Below, piece after piece: positions 1 through 5,249 of a DNA stretch of 5,249 nt (its first letter is position 1; the number at the start of each line of letters is the position of its first letter). The stretch spans positions 1 through 5,249 of the forward strand of contig CAISSD010000108.1 of the NCBI GenBank assembly GCA_903887975.1. Reading direction: 5' to 3'. The notes under the pieces are model-generated. The model saw only the letters and a program-made list of their open reading frames with translations, did no database searches and was not told where the DNA came from. The position numbers and the translations under genes were made by a program. Origin of the DNA: an uncultured Legionellaceae bacterium. Lineage in GTDB: Bacteria > Pseudomonadota > Gammaproteobacteria > Legionellales > Legionellaceae.

Positions 1-1073
1 GTGTTGGACGAGGATTAATTTGCTTGTCGATGGACGAAGCGCTGGTGGATAAATTGCATTTACCCATGATGGCGCATCAAAATCGCTCTCCATTCGGAAC
101 CGCCTTTACGGTATCGATTGAAGCCGCAAGTGGTGTTTCAACAGGAATTTCTGCCCAGGATAGGGCGCGCACCATCAAAGTGGCGATTGATGCACAATCA
201 GGCCCTAGAGATGTGATTTCTCCAGGACATATCTTTCCACTTCGTGCAATGAATGGCGGTGTGTTGGCGCGTAAAGGCCAAACGGAAGGGAGTGTTGATT
301 TGGCAAGACTTGCGGGTTTAACACCTGCGGCTGTGATTTGCGAAATTATTAACGATGATGGAACGATGAGCCGTCGTGATGATTTGGAGCAATTTTCAAA
401 ACGGCATGATATTCCCATGGTTACGATTAAAGATTTGATTCATTACCGTATGATGCATGAAGTATTGCTTACCGAAGAAGCCTGTGTGCCGATTGCTATA
501 GAGCATCCGGGCCAGTGGATGATGCATGTGTTTCATAATCAACTGGATACGTTAGAACATTTTGCATTGAGCCAAATGCCTTCGGATCCCGCACAAATTC
601 CTACGGTGCGTATTCATTCTGAATGCATTACAGGCGATGTTTTTGGATCGCATCGTTGTGATTGCGGGGCGCAATTAAAACATGCTTTGGATGTTATTCA
701 AAAAGAAGGCGGGGTATTGATTTATTTGCGTCAAGAAGGCCGTGGTATTGGTTTGGCCAATAAAATCAAAGCTTATGGGTTACAAACGCAAGGTCTTGAT
801 ACGGTTGAGGCCAATGAAGCCCTGGGATTGCCTGTGGATGCCCGAGAATATTCGATTGCTTATCAAATTTTGAAACACATGGGCATTCAACGCATTAAAT
901 TATTGACCAACAACCCCAAAAAAATTGAGGCGATGCTGGATTTTGGTGTGGACGTGGTCGAACGAATTCCATCATTATCCGTTGCAACATCGAGCAATCG
1001 AAACTATCTTAAAACCAAAAAAAATAAATTAGGACATTTTTTAGACCTAGGTGGTGATTATGAAACCCATTAA
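1..1073 (+). CDS. ribBA: Bifunctional 3,4-dihydroxy-2-butanone 4-phosphate synthase / GTP cyclohydrolase II (5' end missing)
   Basis: Cytoplasmic riboflavin enzyme. The N-terminal half should convert ribulose 5-phosphate to the butanone phosphate plus formate. The C-terminal half should convert GTP to the diaminopyrimidine plus formate and pyrophosphate. The frame is open to the left edge (from base 3 it reads VGRGLICLSMDE), so the start and the family's acidic DDEDRENEGD loop lie outside. TTG at 24 is internal, not a start. Counting from that TTG codon as residue 1, the RibB half runs to about 142, with TAFTVSIEAASGVSTGIS (26-43), PGHIFPLRA (67-75) and DGTMSRRDDL (112-121). The GCH II half covers about 150-349, with zinc cysteines C201/C212/C214 (C-x10-C-x-C), RQEGRGIGL (236-244), Tyr251, DTVEAN (259-264), D272/R274 and LLTNNPKK (293-300). 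The GCH II half therefore looks catalytically complete. Oddity: the usual GHTEA metal-ligand motif reads GQTEG (85-89). It overlaps ribH by 14 bp. The family assignment is near certain. Confidence 0.97.
   Translation, partial: VGRGLICLSMDEALVDKLHLPMMAHQNRSPFGTAFTVSIEAASGVSTGISAQDRARTIKVAIDAQSGPRDVISPGHIFPLRAMNGGVLARKGQTEGSVDLARLAGLTPAAVICEIINDDGTMSRRDDLEQFSKRHDIPMVTIKDLIHYRMMHEVLLTEEACVPIAIEHPGQWMMHVFHNQLDTLEHFALSQMPSDPAQIPTVRIHSECITGDVFGSHRCDCGAQLKHALDVIQKEGGVLIYLRQEGRGIGLANKIKAYGLQTQGLDTVEANEALGLPVDAREYSIAYQILKHMGIQRIKLLTNNPKKIEAMLDFGVDVVERIPSLSVATSSNRNYLKTKKNKLGHFLDLGGDYETH
1049..1058 (+). promoter_or_regulatory. Ribosome binding site that decides the ribH start
   Basis: GGTGGTGAT at 1050-1058 matches the GGAGGTGAT consensus (complement of the 16S rRNA tail) with one mismatch. 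Its GGTGG core ends 5 nt before ATG 1060. The site lies inside the last codons of ribBA. It supports ATG 1060 over the in-frame GTG at 1051, which falls within the site itself. Confidence 0.7.
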
Positions 1074-1527
1074 CATCGAACCATCAGAACATCCAATTTC
1101 TTTTCCCATTGCTTTGCTGGTGAGTCGGTTTAATCAAGACATTACCCATGCATTATTAACTGGTGCGCTTGAGCATTTAAAAGCACGTGGCTTTTCTGCA
1201 GAAGACATTACGGTGATTGAAGTGCCAGGTGCTTTGGAGATCCCCTTGATTGCAGAAAAGCTTGCGCAAAAAAAACAACACGATGTGTTGATTGCACTGG
1301 GGGCTGTGGTTCGTGGTGAAACAACGCATTATGATTATGTGTGTCAAGGCGTTAGTCAGGGTTGCCAACAGGTATCTTTAACCCATAATATTCCGGTGAT
1401 TTTTGGGGTATTGACCACCGAAAACGAAGCTCAAGCATGGGCGCGCCTGGGTGGTGCTCATGGACACAAAGGCGTTGATGCGGCAGAATGTGCCATTGAG
1501 ATGCAACAATTAATGAAGCAAATTTGA
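1060..1527 (+). CDS. ribH: 6,7-dimethyl-8-ribityllumazine synthase
   Basis: Cytoplasmic enzyme of the penultimate riboflavin step. It condenses 5-amino-6-ribitylaminouracil with 3,4-dihydroxy-2-butanone 4-phosphate. The product is 155 aa from ATG 1060, the usual length for RibH. Visible motifs are SRFN (22-25, pyrimidine stacking Phe), VPGALEIP (55-62), GAVVRGETTHYDY (81-93, with the proposed catalytic His90), FGVLTTEN (115-122), Arg129 and GHKGVDAA (135-142, phosphate-binding end). All expected active-site positions are present. GTG 1051 would add three residues, but ATG 1060 has the better-placed ribosome site. The first 14 bases overlap the end of ribBA, so the two are likely co-transcribed and translationally coupled. 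No nusB follows, although many proteobacteria have it there. Whether the particle is pentameric or icosahedral cannot be told from the sequence. Confidence 0.97.
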   Translation: MKPINIEPSEHPISFPIALLVSRFNQDITHALLTGALEHLKARGFSAEDITVIEVPGALEIPLIAEKLAQKKQHDVLIALGAVVRGETTHYDYVCQGVSQGCQQVSLTHNIPVIFGVLTTENEAQAWARLGGAHGHKGVDAAECAIEMQQLMKQI

Positions 1528-1537
1528 AGCTGTTTTT

Positions 1538-3010
1538 TTAATCGCTGGTGACGCGCAGCACCTCGGCCAATGAGGTATCGCCTGCCAAAACGCGTTTAAA
1601 GCCATCGTCTCGAATGCTTGGAAATTGAGGACGTACATGAGTTTCCATCAATTGCAAATTTTCGTTGCGATGAATCATGCCACGAAGTGTTTCGTCAATT
1701 TTGATGATTTCATAAATGCCCGTTCTGCCAGAATACCCCAGTTGATTGCACTCAGAACATCCCACAGGCATGCATATTTTAGACACATCGGTTTTGGGTT
1801 TGATGCGCATTAATTTGCGTTCGCTTTCGCTTAATTCAGTGGTTTTTTTGCAATTTGGGCATAATTTTCGTACCAAGCGTTGCGCAATAAGACCAATGAT
1901 GCTTGATGAGAGCAAAAATGACTCCACACCCATGTCATGTAATCGCGTCAGTGCCCCCAAGGCACTGTTGGTGTGTAGGGTGGATAAAACCAAATGTCCG
2001 GTTAAGCTCGCTTGGATCGCAATTTCTACCGTTTCTAAATCACGAATTTCCCCAATCATCACCACATCTGGATCTTGGCGTAAAATGGCTCGTAAACCTT
2101 TAGCAAACGTCATTTGAACTTTATTATTGACTTGAGATTGACCAATTCCAGGTAAATCGTATTCAATGGGATCTTCGATGGTTAAAATATTGCGCGTGAC
2201 CTGATTAAGCTCCGTCAACATGGCATACAACGACGTGGTTTTACCAGAACCTGTGGGCCCTGTGACCAAGACAATACCATGAGGCTGGGCAATCATGTAA
2301 CGCATGGCATCTAAGGTGTCTTGGGCCATGCCCAAAAGGCTTAGATTGAGTTGTGCTGATTGTTTGTCCAAAATACGCAACACAATGCGCTCACCATGAT
2401 TGGAGGGTAATGTTGAAACCCGAACATCAATAGAATGCTCCCCAATGCGAAGTTGGATGCGACCATCTTGAGGAATACGTTTTTCAGCAATATCAAGTTT
2501 GGCCATCACCTTGACCCGGGAAATCACCAGAGGTGCAATTGCACGTTGAATTTCTAGAATTTCTTGCAAGACCCCATCCAGCCTAAAGCGCACCAAAACA
2601 CGATGTTCGTAGGTTTCAATGTGGATGTCAGAGGCTTTTTGTTTGATGGCTTGGGTAAATAATGCATTGATGAGTCTTATGATGGGGGCATCGTCTTGCG
2701 TGTCCAGCAAATCTTCACTGGCTGGCAATTGCAATGCCATGTCCATGAGGTTGATTTCATCTTCCATACCCTGGGTGGCATTTAAAATAGAGGCATTGGA
2801 TTGATAAATTCGTGCCAAGTGATCTTGAAATTCATTGGGCGTCACTGATTTTAAACTATGGGCTTCTGGGTGTAGGCGACGAACTTCAGAAAGCGCATAG
2901 AGCGACACATCTGGTAAATAATAAACCTCGGAGGTTGTGGCAATAATGCCGTGATTTTTGGCAAACAAATACGGCAGAAGCGGTGTATGTTCATCAGAAA
3001 CGCTGCTCAT
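1538..3010 (-). CDS. gspE: Type II secretion system cytoplasmic ATPase GspE
   Basis: Hexameric secretion ATPase that docks on the inner membrane through GspL and drives pseudopilus assembly. The product is 490 aa from ATG at 3010-3008, close to family length. Layout: an N-terminal GspL-binding-type domain (about 1-85, LPYLFAKNHG near the start); an N2 domain with ASDIHIETYEHRVLVRFRLDG (126-146); Walker A GPTGSGKT (251-258); Asp box TIEDPIEY (277-284); Walker B DVVMIGEIRD (315-324); His box GHLVLSTLHTN (338-348); and a zinc four-cysteine module CPNC (384-387) with CSEC (418-421), 30 residues between the pairs. The C-terminal motif near 467-486 (RDDGFKRVL, AEVLRVT) is typical. An upstream in-frame start at 3052 would add 14 residues and lie deep inside gspD. 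I prefer ATG 3010 because it forms an ATGA overlap with the gspD stop. The four cysteines favour GspE over a generic retraction ATPase, and the adjoining gspD settles it against a PilB role. Confidence 0.96.
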   Translation of the reverse strand: MSSVSDEHTPLLPYLFAKNHGIIATTSEVYYLPDVSLYALSEVRRLHPEAHSLKSVTPNEFQDHLARIYQSNASILNATQGMEDEINLMDMALQLPASEDLLDTQDDAPIIRLINALFTQAIKQKASDIHIETYEHRVLVRFRLDGVLQEILEIQRAIAPLVISRVKVMAKLDIAEKRIPQDGRIQLRIGEHSIDVRVSTLPSNHGERIVLRILDKQSAQLNLSLLGMAQDTLDAMRYMIAQPHGIVLVTGPTGSGKTTSLYAMLTELNQVTRNILTIEDPIEYDLPGIGQSQVNNKVQMTFAKGLRAILRQDPDVVMIGEIRDLETVEIAIQASLTGHLVLSTLHTNSALGALTRLHDMGVESFLLSSSIIGLIAQRLVRKLCPNCKKTTELSESERKLMRIKPKTDVSKICMPVGCSECNQLGYSGRTGIYEIIKIDETLRGMIHRNENLQLMETHVRPQFPSIRDDGFKRVLAGDTSLAEVLRVTSD

Positions 3011-5190
3011 TTTTCGATGCCCGGGGGTTGATGACACGGTGGTTTGGTGCAAAACGGTCTGGGAAGCGCTGCTTCTTGGAGTGGCGCCATGACGGTTTTT
3101 TGATACAGTGGGTTGTAGGTTTCTTGATTGCGAATAAAGGCCAATTGCTCGGATCGAGCGTTATTGTATTTGCTGCCAGAGACTTGGATATTGTCTTGTT
3201 CGCTATTAAGAATTCGGGGTTTGATGAAGACCATTAAAATTTTCTTTTCACGTTGGGTGCGATTACGTCCAAATAGTCGACCAATGCCTGGAATATCACC
3301 AAGAATGGGTAAACGATTGTTGTCATTGGACAATTGATCTTGCGCGAGTCCTCCCAAAATAATGACATCGCCACTTTCAACATGAACTGAGGTGACAATG
3401 GCACTGATGTTGAATTTGGGAATGGTATTGTTTACATCTGGACCATCGAGTGTGTCGTTGCCTTGATCAATTTGGAGTTGAATGCCACGGCCTCTGGTGA
3501 TTTGGGGGCGAACATACAAGTGTAGTGCCACATTAACCCGGTCAAATGTTGAATAGGGGCTTGCGGTGGTAGTGGCATTGGCATTGTTGGGGTAAGAAGA
3601 AGTTTGTACCGAGACTTGTTTACCCACCAAGATTTTCGCTTGCCGATTGTCCAAAACCACAACCGACGGTGTGGATAAAATATTGGCACGTCGGTCGCGC
3701 ACCAACGCATTGATTTGCGCTTCAAATTGGTTGATGGACGTTCTGGAATTTAAAATCGCAAATCCTGGTGTGAACGTTGAATTATCAGTTGAATTTTGGG
3801 CAATGGTGCCCCATTCTATGCCCAGATCATTAAAGTCTTGTTCATTGATTTCGGTGACCAATGCTTCGATTAGCAACTGTGCGGGTTTGATGTCGAGTTG
3901 GCTGATGACATTTTTAAGCGTTCGAATCAATACCGGTGGTGCGTTTAAGATCACCGAGTTGGTATTGGGTTCGGCAATAATTTGTACGGTGGGTTTGGTG
4001 GTGCCCTCATTTTGTGAGGTGGTGCTTGATGTATTGGTTGCCGCTTGATTCCCCGTGGGAATGGAGTTTAGGCCTTGCACGGGGCTTTTTGAAGGTCCGC
4101 CGGATAAGGGTCCGTTGGCAAGACTCGATTCGGGATTGGTGCTGTCCAGTATTGGGGTTGTGATGGTACCAATGGTGGTACCAACAATACCACTAAAATT
4201 CGCCTGAGCAATGCCCGCCAAAATGGGCACCACATCTTCAGCACGTAAATAACTTAAATAAATAACTTGGGTGTTGCTGTTTTGATTTGGGCTTGATTTA
4301 TCAAGTTGCGCAATTAAAAGACGGAGTTTGATGCGCTCGGTTTTATTACCGCTTAATAAAATAGAATTGCTGCGATCATCGGCTGCAAGCATCGTTTGGC
4401 TGGCGGGACCAACACCGGGTTGTGTTCGAACCAAATCTTTTAAGGTGTTGGCAATGTCCATGGCCAGGGTGTGGTGTAGTTGCACCATGTCAATGCCACT
4501 GGCTGTTGAGGAGTCGACTTGTTTGATGATGTTGGCCATTTGTTTGATGTTGCTGGCACGCCCAGATAAAATCAACATATTGGAGGGGCCATAAGCCGAG
4601 ACCGAGCTCCATTGCGGCATTAAGGGGCGAAGTACGGGGACCAGTTGTTCGGCTGGAACATAATGTACGGCAATCACATCAACCATCATTTCATCACCAT
4701 GAGCACGGTTACTTGATACACTCAGTGGTGATGGTGATTGGGTTCGGGCTTCCATATTGGGGACAATTTTAATAACATCCCCCGATGGAATAGCACTAAA
4801 GCCTGAGACTTGAAGGACGGAGAGAAACACTTCGTAGAGTGCTTTGTTGGAAATGGGGGTGCTGGAAACAATAGAAATTTTACCTTGAACTTTGGGATCG
4901 ATGATAAAATTTTTCCCCGTGACCCTAGAAACTTCACTAATAACCGAGCGGATTGTGGCGTTTCTTAGGTTCCACAATTTTTTGTCTGAGTGAGGGATTG
5001 CCTCGGGCTCTTCTTCGACATGGCTTAAAGAAGATTCGAGTGTTGCATGTTTTGGGGTGGTTTGTTGCGTTTGTTGTTGAATCAAATTGCGCGCTTGTGC
5101 AATATAAGCCGGTTCTTGAGCTTGATGCGCCAATGCATAAAGGGTAAAAGGCCAGAGCAATAATAAATTCAGAACCCTAAAAATTCGCAT
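3007..5190 (-). CDS. gspD: Type II secretion system outer-membrane secretin GspD
   Basis: Forms the multimeric outer-membrane channel of the type II secretion system. The product is 727 aa from ATG 5190-5188. A signal peptide is visible: MRIFR, then a hydrophobic LNLLLLWPFTLY core and ALA before probable cleavage after residue 21. TTG 5208 would prepend MGYGCG and weaken that signal, with an in-frame TAA just above it. Domains: a Gln/Thr-rich linker (about 35-50); N0 (72-144, WNLRNATIRSVISEV, NFIIDPKVQGKISIVSS); N1 (169-226); N2 (232-298); N3 (307-434), interrupted by a Ser/Thr/Gly/Pro/Asn-rich insert (334-400); secretin core (437-660), opening with LLIEALVTEINEQDF and holding the signature LPILGDIPGIGRLFG (627-641); and a C-terminal tail (661-727), the position of the pilotin-binding S domain. 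The N0 plus N1-N3 layout fits GspD rather than PilQ. The gate region (VSVQTSS, 526-532) departs from the usual VPxxTG form. It is followed by gspE with a 4-bp overlap. Confidence 0.96.
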   Translation of the reverse strand: MRIFRVLNLLLLWPFTLYALAHQAQEPAYIAQARNLIQQQTQQTTPKHATLESSLSHVEEEPEAIPHSDKKLWNLRNATIRSVISEVSRVTGKNFIIDPKVQGKISIVSSTPISNKALYEVFLSVLQVSGFSAIPSGDVIKIVPNMEARTQSPSPLSVSSNRAHGDEMMVDVIAVHYVPAEQLVPVLRPLMPQWSSVSAYGPSNMLILSGRASNIKQMANIIKQVDSSTASGIDMVQLHHTLAMDIANTLKDLVRTQPGVGPASQTMLAADDRSNSILLSGNKTERIKLRLLIAQLDKSSPNQNSNTQVIYLSYLRAEDVVPILAGIAQANFSGIVGTTIGTITTPILDSTNPESSLANGPLSGGPSKSPVQGLNSIPTGNQAATNTSSTTSQNEGTTKPTVQIIAEPNTNSVILNAPPVLIRTLKNVISQLDIKPAQLLIEALVTEINEQDFNDLGIEWGTIAQNSTDNSTFTPGFAILNSRTSINQFEAQINALVRDRRANILSTPSVVVLDNRQAKILVGKQVSVQTSSYPNNANATTTASPYSTFDRVNVALHLYVRPQITRGRGIQLQIDQGNDTLDGPDVNNTIPKFNISAIVTSVHVESGDVIILGGLAQDQLSNDNNRLPILGDIPGIGRLFGRNRTQREKKILMVFIKPRILNSEQDNIQVSGSKYNNARSEQLAFIRNQETYNPLYQKTVMAPLQEAALPRPFCTKPPCHQPPGIEK
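3991..4191 (-). other. Low-complexity linker inside GspD N3 domain
   Basis: This stretch encodes GspD residues about 334-400. It is rich in Ser, Thr, Gly, Pro and Asn, contains no cysteine or aromatic residues, and separates the two halves of the N3 domain (IYLSYLRAEDVVPIL before, VQIIAEPNTNSVIL after). A variable disordered loop at this point is known in GspD proteins. It is part of the coding sequence, not an insertion element, and no direct repeat borders it that I can see. Confidence 0.7.
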
Positions 5191-5249
5191 GCCACAACCA
5201 TAACCCAATTTTTAAGAATATTTAAACCATCATAACGAAAGTTCATGCA
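5191..5249 (-). other. Upstream leader of gspD (59 bp, to window edge)
   Basis: This is the region directly above the gspD start, AT-rich on its far side. No strong Shine-Dalgarno sequence precedes ATG 5190 (the bases are GGTTGTGGC), so initiation looks weak or relies on other signals. The gspD frame is closed upstream by TAA and TGA. One other frame reads HELSL followed by TGA (5232-5230). It could be the tail of an upstream gene such as gspC, but the fragment is too short to assign. Confidence 0.4.
5229..5234 (-). promoter_or_regulatory. Candidate -10 element for gspDE
   Basis: TATGAT on the minus strand differs from the TATAAT consensus at one position and lies 38 nt above the gspD ATG, which would give a leader of about 30 nt. 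The matching -35 box would fall beyond the right edge of the window, so the promoter cannot be confirmed. AT-rich DNA makes chance matches common. Confidence 0.2.

Noticed and set aside
24..26. TTG as the start of ribBA
   Set aside because: The frame is open upstream to the window edge and encodes the conserved GRGLICL stretch, so this is an internal codon of a truncated gene.
1515..1539. Rho-independent terminator after ribH
   Set aside because: The T-run is there, but the preceding CAAATTTG palindrome is AT-only with no loop, and the outer bases do not pair well.
1746..2117. 123-codon open frame on the + strand opposite gspE
   Set aside because: It is a shadow of the ATPase reading frame. 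The translated product resembles nothing known to me.
3011..3052. N-terminal extension of GspE from ATG 3052
   Set aside because: It adds 14 residues with no family resemblance and lies inside the gspD tail. The ATGA start at 3010 is a better fit.
3647..4048. 133-codon open frame on the + strand opposite gspD
   Set aside because: It is antisense to a clearly coding secretin region, with no recognisable domain and no ribosome site.
4722..4740. His-rich tract (NHHHH) in an alternate minus-strand frame
   Set aside because: It comes from CACCATCACC-type codons read out of frame. In the gspD frame the same bases encode the SPSPLS linker.
5191..5208. TTG 5208 as gspD start
   Set aside because: It adds MGYGCG ahead of a good signal peptide and has no ribosome site. 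ATG 5190 gives a standard signal sequence.
5180..5246. Short frame starting MNFRYDG upstream of and into gspD, as a possible leader peptide
   Set aside because: It is only about 25 codons, overlaps the gspD signal region, has no visible ribosome site inside the window and could easily arise by chance.

Overview
The window looks like a chromosomal stretch from a Gram-negative proteobacterium, most likely a gammaproteobacterium. It carries a type II secretion outer-membrane secretin (GspD) and its cytoplasmic ATPase (GspE), next to late riboflavin biosynthesis genes. The DNA is moderately AT-leaning by eye and composition is even across all four genes. A two-gene gspD-gspE unit lying away from the other gsp genes is, as far as I recall, the arrangement in Legionella (lspDE), so a Legionella-like gammaproteobacterium is plausible. 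That placement is inference only.

Left third, + strand (1-1527): ribBA, a bifunctional DHBP synthase/GTP cyclohydrolase II cut by the left edge, is followed by ribH (lumazine synthase). The two overlap by 14 bp and are almost certainly one operon. Together they supply both substrate branches and the condensation step that makes 6,7-dimethyl-8-ribityllumazine. RibBA makes 3,4-dihydroxy-2-butanone 4-phosphate from ribulose 5-phosphate and opens the imidazole ring of GTP. RibH joins the butanone phosphate to the pyrimidine that comes from the GTP branch.

Right two thirds, - strand (1538-5190): gspD (secretin with signal peptide, N0-N3 domains, secretin core and C-terminal tail) reads into gspE (AAA-type secretion ATPase) through a 4-bp ATGA overlap. 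GspE is expected to power pseudopilus assembly at the inner membrane, and GspD forms the outer-membrane channel for folded exoproteins. The remaining gsp genes are not in the window. The last 59 bases (5191-5249) are the gspD leader region.

The operons converge with only 10 bp between their stop codons. There are no tRNA or rRNA genes, CRISPR arrays, insertion sequences, long repeats or gene-free gaps over 60 bp. I found no undescribed system. The points most worth a second look are a Gln in place of the metal-binding His of the DHBP synthase domain, Ser substitutions in the GspD gate motif, and a two-cysteine proline-rich tail on GspD.
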